Origin: Thermoproteota archaeon
GTDB taxonomy: Archaea > Korarchaeota > Korarchaeia > B14-G2
DNA: 8,879 bases
NCBI GenBank assembly: GCA_003661385.1
Contig: QMWA01000059.1
Location: 1-8,879 of the forward strand
Reading direction: 5' to 3'
Of the stretch, positions 1 to 5,305 are shown one piece after another. Position 1 is the stretch's first letter. Every line of letters starts with the position of its first letter. Below the pieces are notes generated by a model. It was given only the letters and a program-made list of their open reading frames with translations. It had not been told where the DNA came from and did not search any database. A program made the translations under genes and the position numbers.

Positions 1-769
1 GCCATATGTCTATGATGTCAGCTAGGAGCTTCATGGTCTCTATGCTGCAGTACATATTGCTGTTCCACAGGAGTGGTACATTCTCCTCTAGGTAGAGGAG
101 GGACTCCAGTATCGTGTGGAGGTTTGGAGTTGGGTCGCCTCCTACGAAGTTTATGTTGGCCGCGCCGTCCAGTCTGAGTGCGGCCTCTATCTTAGCAAGC
201 TTTCTCGCATCTACCTGGGAAGCTCTGCTCCACTGAGGGCTCCACTCCTGAGATATGTCGTAGTTCTGGCAGAAGACGCATCTGAAGTTGCAGCTGTTGA
301 AGAAGATTGTTCCAGAGCCTCCTCTACCGAGCAAGGGGGCTTCCTCACCCCAGTGGTGGAACCAGCTGGCTACATATGTCCTGTAGTCTAGCCTACACCG
401 GCCTCTCTCTCCCGCCATCCTATTTACACCGCACCTGTGCTCGCAGAAGCAGCAGTGCTCTAGCATCCTCTTCGAAAGCTCTGCCTTGAGCTCTAGCAGG
501 CTTGGGCTGGCTTCAGGCATGAGCTTTACGTCAACCTTGCCCTCTCTGACCTTAGCTAGCAGAGTGTGGAACTCCTTAGAGGCAGAGTCATGAAGCTTCC
601 AGAGCTCCTCCTCACTAGCTTCCCTTAGGTTGGCTTTAACGGGTATTCTCTTGCATACCATGAACTTAGCAGGCTTCTCGTCCAACATGACCTGCCGATA
701 CCACCATAGCCTTCTCCGTACCTCAGGGTGATTCCATACGGTTATTCTATCAGGTCTGAGGAACCACAT
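1..769 (-). CDS. PflX-type radical SAM protein (COG1313), C-terminal part cut off by window edge
   Basis: Radical SAM iron-sulfur enzyme related to pyruvate formate-lyase activating proteins; the substrate of this PflX group is not known to me. The visible 256 residues run without a stop from an ATG at 769 to the window edge. An N-terminal cysteine cluster lies at C106/C107, C109, C113 and C125 (CCFCEHRCGVNR, then GERGRC). It is followed by GSGTIFF (151-157) and the radical SAM signature CNFRCVFC with C160, C164 and C167, which should bind the 4Fe-4S cluster and S-adenosylmethionine. GGDPTP at 210-215 matches the family's GGEPT motif. The pairing of the N-terminal cluster with GSGTIFF and CVFCQNY is characteristic of PflX and separates it from AmrS-type enzymes. 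A TAA stop 13 codons upstream makes this ATG the only reasonable start; no Shine-Dalgarno is seen. The gene lies 42 nt after NOG1 and may be co-transcribed or use a weak promoter of its own. The 3' end is outside the window. Confidence 0.92.
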   Translation of the reverse strand, partial: MWFLRPDRITVWNHPEVRRRLWWYRQVMLDEKPAKFMVCKRIPVKANLREASEEELWKLHDSASKEFHTLLAKVREGKVDVKLMPEASPSLLELKAELSKRMLEHCCFCEHRCGVNRMAGERGRCRLDYRTYVASWFHHWGEEAPLLGRGGSGTIFFNSCNFRCVFCQNYDISQEWSPQWSRASQVDARKLAKIEAALRLDGAANINFVGGDPTPNLHTILESLLYLEENVPLLWNSNMYCSIETMKLLADIIDIW

Positions 770-794
770 CTTCTCTGTCCAGTAAAGCTGGGGG

Positions 795-803
795 AAGTTA
801 AAG
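795..803 (-). promoter_or_regulatory. Weak TATA-like element upstream of the radical SAM gene
   Basis: On the minus strand this reads CTTTAACTT, centred about 30 nt upstream of the ATG at 769. That is the spacing expected if transcription begins at or next to the start codon, giving a leaderless message, and the ATG indeed lacks a Shine-Dalgarno sequence. The match to an archaeal TATA box is only partial, and the gene could equally be read from the upstream operon. Confidence 0.3.
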
Positions 804-811
804 CTTAGTGG

Positions 812-1837
812 CTATGAGAAGAGCATGTGCTCTATCAGCTTTAAGAGGTGATCCAGCCCGATACCAGCTTCAGCAGATATCCTGACTACCTTATAGGCTT
901 CCTTAAGTGCTGCCTCAGCTTTGCTAGCCTTCTCCTCCAGCTTAGGGATATGGTCTGCTAGATCCATCTTGTTGAGAGCTACTATAGTTGGCTTATCCAT
1001 GTGGCTGCTGATCTCTTCAAGCAGGTGAAGCTGCTTCCTCACTTGATACCCACATGTCTCTGATGGGTCTATCATAAACACCACTATGTCTGCTAGCGAC
1101 TTAAGGGCAGCAAGAGCCTGTAGCTCCATCTTCTTCATCCTGGATGGGGGCCTGTCCAGCATTCCGGGAGTATCTACAAGCTGTACTTTGGTGTTATGTA
1201 GCAGCATGTGGCCTAATATGAGGCTTCTTGTCGTGAAGGGATAGTATGCTACTTCAGGTTCTGCTGTAGAAAGCTTCCCGACCAGTGTGCTCTTCCCAGT
1301 GTTAGGGTACCCTGCTACGACTATGGTCGGTGTGTCTGGGTCTATGCTTGGAAGGCTCCTGAGCTCACTTGCATACTTCTTCAAGTCGCTTAGCTCCTCC
1401 GATATGTCGCTCAGCACAGAAGCTATTCTTCCTGTCGCCTCCCTTCTGAGGGATATTATCGTCGATTTCTCGCTTGACAACGTTATCCTCGACATATACT
1501 CTCTGGTGATCTTCCTCACAGTTAGCTCAGCCCACTTAGCTGCTCCGAGGCAGTGCCTTAGCCTTCCTATGCCAGCTATGATATCTGCTAGCTGCTGGTA
1601 GAATGGGTGTATTGAGGAGAGGTCTGGGAAGCTCTTGTAGACTTTCTCCAGCTCTGCTGCAGCTATCGACCCTACTATCTCCACTCTGACTCTCTCCACG
1701 TACTTCAGCCTATCTATGCCCTTCAGCTTCTTGGGGGCTGTTATAGGCCTTCTGAATGCTCTCCTGAATGCCTTGTCTATTATCTCCTCGGATGACTTGA
1801 CAGAGAGCTTTCTAAATGGGGAGGTCATGTTCACCAT
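812..1837 (-). CDS. nog1: NOG1 family GTPase (ribosome assembly, archaeal short form)
   Basis: GTP-binding protein of the Obg/NOG1 group (COG1084); in eukaryotes Nog1 acts in assembly of the large ribosomal subunit, and the archaeal form is presumed to do likewise in the cytoplasm. The 341 residues begin with the helical NOG1 N-terminal domain (about 1-165). The G domain follows: G1 GYPNTGKS at 176-183, G2 threonines in YPFTTRS at 199-205, G3 DTPG at 222-225 continuing into the NOG1-typical LDRP, DPSETCGY at 257-264, G4 NKMD at 289-292 and G5 SAEAG at 321-325. All G motifs are intact. The length fits archaeal members, which lack the long C-terminal extension of eukaryotic Nog1. Its ATG overlaps the stop of the protease gene upstream by 7 nt (ATGGTGA), implying translational coupling; no separate Shine-Dalgarno is apparent. 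An ATG at codon 4 (1828) is a possible alternative start. Confidence 0.95.
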   Translation of the reverse strand: MVNMTSPFRKLSVKSSEEIIDKAFRRAFRRPITAPKKLKGIDRLKYVERVRVEIVGSIAAAELEKVYKSFPDLSSIHPFYQQLADIIAGIGRLRHCLGAAKWAELTVRKITREYMSRITLSSEKSTIISLRREATGRIASVLSDISEELSDLKKYASELRSLPSIDPDTPTIVVAGYPNTGKSTLVGKLSTAEPEVAYYPFTTRSLILGHMLLHNTKVQLVDTPGMLDRPPSRMKKMELQALAALKSLADIVVFMIDPSETCGYQVRKQLHLLEEISSHMDKPTIVALNKMDLADHIPKLEEKASKAEAALKEAYKVVRISAEAGIGLDHLLKLIEHMLFS

Positions 1838-3003
1838 CTTATGAGCCTAGCTACGGCTGCAGCCACGTTGATAGACAAGAGGGCTATAGATAGTGCTGCC
1901 AGAGAGATTTTCAGAAGCTTCACAGCTTTTCCCTTCCGAGGAGACTTAGACTGGAGGGCTTCAGTTAGGCAGTCTATGAGCAGCCAGCCGTCGAGAGGGG
2001 GTATTGGAAGAGAGTTCACGAGCGCTATCCCGACGTTTATGGCGAGAATCCATATAGAGTAGATCTCTAGCTTATGCCAGAGCCAGTGTAAGCTAGCTTT
2101 GTCTAAGGCCTTTATTGTCGGCGAGTAGTAGTCGTATGGGGATATAACTATGCCTATGAAACCCCTGTCAGGCAGGTTCGGGTGCTTACCAAGCTTTACC
2201 AGGAAGTCTCCTCGCGTAGTTCTTAGGAGGAGGAGGTCTCCTGGCTTTGTGGCAGAAAGGTAGGTGTACAGCTGATGTATAGTTCTGACTCTAGTGTTGT
2301 TTAGGTATAGGATGACACAGGGGGCTTTTAGGCCAGCAACCTCTGCTGGTGCCCCACCGACTACACTCTCCACGAGCACTCCACTTGGCTGCGATACTAA
2401 GAGCCCGAAAAATGACACTAGAAAGAGCAGGAAGAAGCCTGCTGTGATGTAGTTTCCTAGGGAGCCTGCTGACACTATCTTAGCTCTGCTCTTTGGGGGA
2501 AGTAGCTTCATCTCCTCTTCATCTGGATCCACGTATGCAGCTGGGATTATGGCTAGGAGAGCTAAGCCAGCGGACCTCACCTTCACACCTAAGCCTGTCG
2601 CTACTAGCCCATGCATCAGCTCATGGACTATGGCAGCTATAGCTATCGATACTACTCCCTCTACGAGCGGGATGGATACACCAGGGACTAGTATCTGTAC
2701 TGCAGGGGAGGCTTTAGCAGGTGCTTTAGCTATCAGCCCTCTTATGATTTCTATTGATGGCTTCACCAAGATGGCTATGCAAACTGCTCCTGAAGCCAAG
2801 GCTACATGTGGGGCTATGGCTGAGACTGACAGAGCCAGCTTGCCTAGCTTAGCTTTAGACATCATGGCCTTTAAGCTGCCTATTGGAACCATTAGGACTA
2901 GTGGCTGTACATCTACTCCGAGCTTAGCTAACTTCCTCTTAGCAGCTAGGAGGAAGAGCCATATCGCTATGAACACAACGGCTGCTGCTATAAGCTGCTT
3001 CAA
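1831..3003 (-). CDS. Site-2 protease family (M50) membrane metalloprotease with PDZ-like domain
   Basis: Intramembrane zinc metalloprotease of the S2P/RseP type, which cuts transmembrane segments of regulatory or misfolded membrane proteins; its substrate here is unknown. The 390 residues show an N-terminal hydrophobic segment (about 4-21), further membrane segments around 57-80 and 108-126, and the zinc motif HELMH at 127-131 within a hydrophobic region (H127 and H131 as ligands, E128 catalytic). AGSLGNYITAG follows at 179-189. A PDZ-like domain spans about 205-275 (GVLVESVVGGAPAEVAGL at its start). The second conserved motif NSLPIPPLDG lies at 330-339, where D338 is the third zinc ligand, and a last membrane segment covers about 366-387. 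All catalytic residues are present. The start is TTG at 3003, preceded by GTGAT with 4 nt spacing. It lies 13 nt after psmB and overlaps NOG1 by 7 nt, so it is the middle of an operon. Confidence 0.93.
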   Translation of the reverse strand: MKQLIAAAVVFIAIWLFLLAAKRKLAKLGVDVQPLVLMVPIGSLKAMMSKAKLGKLALSVSAIAPHVALASGAVCIAILVKPSIEIIRGLIAKAPAKASPAVQILVPGVSIPLVEGVVSIAIAAIVHELMHGLVATGLGVKVRSAGLALLAIIPAAYVDPDEEEMKLLPPKSRAKIVSAGSLGNYITAGFFLLFLVSFFGLLVSQPSGVLVESVVGGAPAEVAGLKAPCVILYLNNTRVRTIHQLYTYLSATKPGDLLLLRTTRGDFLVKLGKHPNLPDRGFIGIVISPYDYYSPTIKALDKASLHWLWHKLEIYSIWILAINVGIALVNSLPIPPLDGWLLIDCLTEALQSKSPRKGKAVKLLKISLAALSIALLSINVAAAVARLIRW

Positions 3004-3016
3004 TTAGATCACAGAG

Positions 3017-3619
3017 CTATCTTAGCTTAATGAACTTCTCCTCTGCAGCCTTCTCATCTAGGATTAGGAAGTCTATTCCATCTCCTGATAACACGTCTCT
3101 TGCTATAGCTACGCGCATTGCGTCTTCTGCCAAGCGGATAGCCTCTTCCCTGCTCATGTTCTCCCTAAATCCCTTCTCTAGGACTGCTAGCGCCAGCTCT
3201 GTCCCAGTTCCTATTGCAGCATACTTGTCTTCCAGTACGGAGCCTACAGCATCTAGGCTGTACAGCTTTGGAGCCCCTCCCTCATCTACTCCAGCAACTA
3301 TCAGCTCTGTTAGGAAGGGGATCAGCCTCCTGCTATACATGAGGGTTGATAACAGCTTTGCTGACCCATAGACTGACAGAGGAATACCGGCCTCCTGCTC
3401 GTATAGGGTGAAGTTGAACTTGAAGTACTGTAGGAGCTTCTGGAAGTCTGAGGGGAATCCTGCGCAAGCTATTCCTATCCTATCCGTTATCTTAGCTACC
3501 TTCTTGACAGCTCTGCTCATTATGTATGGGCCGTAGGTTACCCTGCGGTCTGCTGCCAGTACAGCCCCAGTCGAATACACTAAGCCTACTGCTGTAGCAC
3601 CTCCACTATAATACACCAA
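3017..3619 (-). CDS. psmB: 20S proteasome beta subunit, catalytically inactive type (Thr1 replaced by Ala)
   Basis: Beta-type subunit of the archaeal 20S proteasome, part of the inner rings of the cytoplasmic protein-degrading barrel. The 200 residues align without gaps to active beta subunits at the N-terminus: GG-ATAVG stands where active subunits have G-TTTVG. The catalytic, self-processing Thr1 is therefore Ala8. Lys33 is kept (K40), as are Asp17 (D24 in LAADRR), Asp166 (D175) and Ser169 (S178) in RDVLSGDG. The leader before the Thr1 position is only seven residues. Without Thr1 the subunit cannot process itself or cleave peptides, so it is presumably structural or modulatory and assembles with an active paralogue encoded elsewhere. 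From memory, Sulfolobus PsmB1 has the same ATA-x-G arrangement. The TTG start at 3619 is supported by AGGTGA 4 nt upstream (3624-3629). It is the first gene of the operon with the membrane protease, NOG1 and the radical SAM protein. Confidence 0.93.
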   Translation of the reverse strand: MVYYSGGATAVGLVYSTGAVLAADRRVTYGPYIMSRAVKKVAKITDRIGIACAGFPSDFQKLLQYFKFNFTLYEQEAGIPLSVYGSAKLLSTLMYSRRLIPFLTELIVAGVDEGGAPKLYSLDAVGSVLEDKYAAIGTGTELALAVLEKGFRENMSREEAIRLAEDAMRVAIARDVLSGDGIDFLILDEKAAEEKFIKLR

Positions 3620-3623
3620 ACTT

Positions 3624-3629
3624 TCACCT
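3624..3629 (-). promoter_or_regulatory. Shine-Dalgarno AGGTGA for psmB
   Basis: AGGTGA on the minus strand lies 4 nt before the TTG at 3619 and fixes this unusual start codon in preference to the next codon, GTG. If the TATA element at 3651-3659 is used, the leader would be only about 10 nt and this site would lie at its very 5' end. Confidence 0.6.
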
Positions 3630-3650
3630 GGCTTGAATGGCTACCTTGAC

Positions 3651-3659
3651 TTTAAAAAG
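3651..3659. promoter_or_regulatory. TATA-like element between divergent psmB and the Cys-rich gene
   Basis: TTTAAAAAG on the plus strand reads CTTTTTAAA on the minus strand, a good archaeal TATA box. Leftward it would start transcription near 3629, just before the psmB Shine-Dalgarno. Rightward it would start near 3681, about 25 nt before the TTG at 3706. It is the only clear AT-rich TATA candidate in the 86-nt divergent gap. It may therefore serve psmB alone or both genes; the leftward assignment is the stronger. Confidence 0.5.
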
Positions 3660-3693
3660 AATTGTCTCCTAGCAAGCTTAGCATGATGTATGT

Positions 3694-3698
3694 GGTGA
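3694..3698 (+). promoter_or_regulatory. Shine-Dalgarno GGTGA for the Cys-rich TPR-like gene
   Basis: GGTGA lies 7 nt upstream of the TTG at 3706. It is the main support for that start over the internal ATG at 3727 and shows that this small reading frame is a real gene. Confidence 0.5.
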
Positions 3699-3705
3699 GC
3701 TGCTC

Positions 3706-3978
3706 TTGGAAGAGTTCCACTGTACCATGGCCTTGAAGTTCTGCGTAGAGGCCAGGAGGTTGATGTCTGAGAAGAGATACAGTGAGGCAGCTGAGCTTTG
3801 CTCTAGAATAAGCCAGCTTTGCAAGGCAACAGGAAGGGCAGCATGTATTGAGGAGTCTCAGATATGCAGTAGAGTTGCTGAGCTGCTCAAGAACGGTGAC
3901 ATAAGCGAGGCGCTTAAGCTCTGTAAGCTTGCGGTGATAAAGTGCCCAAGTGGTGTGAGGGCTACGCTGTCAGCCTAG
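3706..3978 (+). CDS. Small cysteine-rich, TPR-like helical protein of unknown function
   Basis: I do not recognise a named family. The 90 residues are predicted almost wholly helical and contain TPR-like helix pairs: CVEARRLMSEKRYSEAAELC (13-32) and a shorter echo, ELLKNGDISEALKLCKLA (59-76), with the typical small residue plus A pattern in YSEAA and ISEAL. Eight cysteines (C6, C13, C32, C39, C47, C54, C73, C80) are spread through the chain without a CxxC metal knuckle, which fits helix-to-helix disulfides better than a zinc ribbon. There is no signal peptide or membrane segment. The TTG start has GGTGA 7 nt upstream; an ATG at 3727 is an alternative. It is transcribed divergently from psmB and converges on the next gene, sharing the stop palindrome CTAG. 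A scaffold or adaptor role would fit TPR-like proteins, but that is only inference. Confidence 0.68.
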   Translation: MEEFHCTMALKFCVEARRLMSEKRYSEAAELCSRISQLCKATGRAACIEESQICSRVAELLKNGDISEALKLCKLAVIKCPSGVRATLSA

Positions 3979-4850
3979 ACCACACTTATGTGCCGCAGCG
4001 TCCTCGACACGGTTTCAGCCAGGCTCTCTACACTCCTGCCAGCTATACAGATGCAATAAGCTTTATCCTCCTCTCTCCTGACCCAGTACTCTGCGACAAC
4101 ATCCATCTTCTCCCTGGAAAACAGCCCACTTTTTTCATAGTAGTAGCCTGTAACCCTGCTTACCTTTTCGTGGCAGATTCTACCAGACTCCAGCTGGCTT
4201 ACGCCTGTAGTAACCAGCTCTCTCTGAGTGAGCCTCTTGAACACCTCTTCCACCAGCTTATGAGGGGGGTGTTTAAGCTGGCTAGCAAAGTGCCATCTTA
4301 CTAACATCAGTGATGTGAGATTCCTCCGCATGACAGCATAGGACTCCCCTATTGCTATGCTTATCCTCTGTAGCTCAAAGCCTTCAGGCAGGTCGAATGA
4401 CACGCCTAGCATAGCCCATAGCTCCTTACCATCATCTCTATGGCACTTTAAGCTGCTGACTATGCGCCTGTAAGACAGCATGTCAGCTAGCTCATCGTGG
4501 AGATATAGGAACAGGATTAGTGCTCTGTTCTTCCTTTCACAATACCACGTTAAGCCTACTCCAGCAGCGGCCCCTTCTACCCTGAACTCCATGGCTCTAT
4601 GGCCGTGTATAGTTCTGTGAGACTTCCTCTTCACTTGGAGCCCTGATTTAGCGAGCCTCTTCTCCATACGCTTGATGATGTCTAGAGGGCGCACTGCACT
4701 CTCTACTGCTTTCCAAGTGAGCTCTAGCCTCCTACCGTACTTCAGGTCCGAAAACGCTACTTCCCCCTTCTCTCTCCTTACTTTTACCTCAGATAGCTCC
4801 CATCCACTTGGAACCAGCAGCTCAATGCCAACTACTCCAAATGGATACAT
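3975..4850 (-). CDS. Uncharacterised protein with two tandem copies of one domain (Mog1/PsbP-like pattern)
   Basis: No family is recognised with confidence. The 291 residues appear to be two related halves, about 7-137 and 147-290. Each opens with a short strand and a proline turn (GIELLVPSGWELSEV at 8-22; GVSFDLPEGFELQRI at 149-163). Further strands and a long amphipathic helix follow (IIKRMEKRLAKSG at 58-70; LVEEVFKRLTQRE at 199-211). Each closes with a strand pair rich in charged and aromatic residues and a final helix (LSYRRIVSSLKCH at 125-137; LAETVSRTLRHIS at 277-289). This order resembles the alpha/beta sandwich of Mog1/PsbP or DUF1795 proteins, which is inference from pattern only. 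There is no signal peptide or membrane helix, so it is probably cytoplasmic. The ATG at 4850 has no good Shine-Dalgarno but a TATA-like element about 30 nt upstream, suggesting a leaderless message. Its stop overlaps that of the convergent Cys-rich gene. Confidence 0.8.
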   Translation of the reverse strand: MYPFGVVGIELLVPSGWELSEVKVRREKGEVAFSDLKYGRRLELTWKAVESAVRPLDIIKRMEKRLAKSGLQVKRKSHRTIHGHRAMEFRVEGAAAGVGLTWYCERKNRALILFLYLHDELADMLSYRRIVSSLKCHRDDGKELWAMLGVSFDLPEGFELQRISIAIGESYAVMRRNLTSLMLVRWHFASQLKHPPHKLVEEVFKRLTQRELVTTGVSQLESGRICHEKVSRVTGYYYEKSGLFSREKMDVVAEYWVRREEDKAYCICIAGRSVESLAETVSRTLRHISVV

Positions 4851-4875
4851 AGCAAACCACTCTAACCATGAAACC

Positions 4876-4888
4876 TATTTTAAGTTAT
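4876..4888. promoter_or_regulatory. Near-palindromic TATA-like element shared by two divergent genes
   Basis: The plus strand reads TATTTTAAGTTAT, and the minus strand has TTAAAATA within it. Its centre is about 29 nt before the plus-strand ATG at 4910 and about 30 nt before the minus-strand ATG at 4850. Both distances match the TATA-to-start spacing of archaeal leaderless genes. GAAACC just before it on the plus strand could act as a BRE. It therefore probably drives both divergent genes, and it argues against starting the rightward gene at 4868. Confidence 0.55.
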
Positions 4889-4909
4889 GAACACTGGTCT
4901 AATGGGGGG

Positions 4910-5305
4910 ATGTTGAAGGGAGCTAGGCTTAAGAGCGCCATTGGGATACAGCTCAAGAGCTTAAGAGACTTAGGGAGGCTTGCTGCAGCGCTGTCATATA
5001 AGCCTCACTCTGAGACTCCAGTAGTTTACAGATTCAAGCTTAGAGAAAGTGAGTACCTGGCGGTACTCTACTTTACACCAGGCTACTATGACCTCTCAGC
5101 ACTCCCCATACTATACTACTATAAGCTCAAAGATGGAGAGATAGAGGATGAACCGTTCATAGCATACAAGATAGATGAGGAAGGTGAGGACATAAAGCTG
5201 ACGCGAGCTTACACAGCAGGCTATAGGCTCTTTCCCATACTAAGGCTTGAGGAGCCCCTACACCCGATAATAAGAGAGGCTATCGAGGGAAGAAGGAGGG
5301 AGTAG
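4910..5305 (+). CDS. Uncharacterised small tyrosine-rich protein, first gene of the EndoQ/ATPase operon
   Basis: I do not recognise this family. The 131 residues start MLKGARLKS, contain a helical N-terminal part (about 10-30) and then strand-like segments with many aromatics (VVYRFKL, YLAVLYFTPGYYDL, PILYYYKLKDGEI). They end in an acidic-then-basic tail (IIREAIEGRRRE). Twelve tyrosines and no cysteine are present. There is no signal peptide or membrane helix. I chose ATG 4910 because a TATA-like element sits about 29 nt upstream, as for leaderless genes. The longer in-frame start at 4868 (145 residues) would put that element inside the coding region and leave only 17 nt to the divergent gene. 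The stop codon TAG is directly followed by the TTG of the EndoQ-type gene, so the two are translationally coupled. A function connected with the nuclease is possible but unproven. Confidence 0.75.
   Translation: MLKGARLKSAIGIQLKSLRDLGRLAAALSYKPHSETPVVYRFKLRESEYLAVLYFTPGYYDLSALPILYYYKLKDGEIEDEPFIAYKIDEEGEDIKLTRAYTAGYRLFPILRLEEPLHPIIREAIEGRRRE
5295..5300 (+). promoter_or_regulatory. Shine-Dalgarno GGAGGG for the EndoQ-type gene
   Basis: GGAGGG lies inside the last codons of the preceding gene and 5 nt before the TTG at 5306. It is one of the best Shine-Dalgarno matches in the window and fixes the TTG start, which also places the PHP metal motif at residue 9 as in related proteins. Confidence 0.65.

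Noticed and set aside
116-489. Plus-strand open frames of 91 and 60 codons
   Set aside because: They lie opposite the radical SAM gene, whose cysteine motifs are unmistakable in the other strand; their own sequences show no domain or Shine-Dalgarno.
2549-3007. 152-codon plus-strand open frame
   Set aside because: Antisense to the membrane protease. Its Thr/Ser/Ala-rich composition is what the reverse of a hydrophobic coding region gives.
3030-3371. 113-codon plus-strand open frame
   Set aside because: Antisense shadow of the proteasome subunit gene; no independent motif.
3683-3736. Seventeen-codon reading frame starting ATGATG upstream of the Cys-rich gene
   Set aside because: Too short, no recognisable content, overlaps the better-supported TTG gene in another frame. 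A leader peptide cannot be excluded but nothing supports it.
4130-4135. Run of six T on the plus strand, a possible terminator for the Cys-rich gene
   Set aside because: It lies about 150 nt past the stop, inside the convergent gene, where it is explained by codons for Glu-Lys-Ser; no accompanying signal.
3942-4304. 120-codon plus-strand open frame overlapping the end of the Cys-rich gene
   Set aside because: It mostly lies antisense to the duplicated-domain gene, whose two halves show coherent conserved patterns.
4868-4909. Longer start (ATG 4868) for the small tyrosine-rich gene
   Set aside because: It would leave 17 nt to the divergent ATG and place the TATA-like element within the coding sequence; ATG 4910 fits a leaderless promoter.
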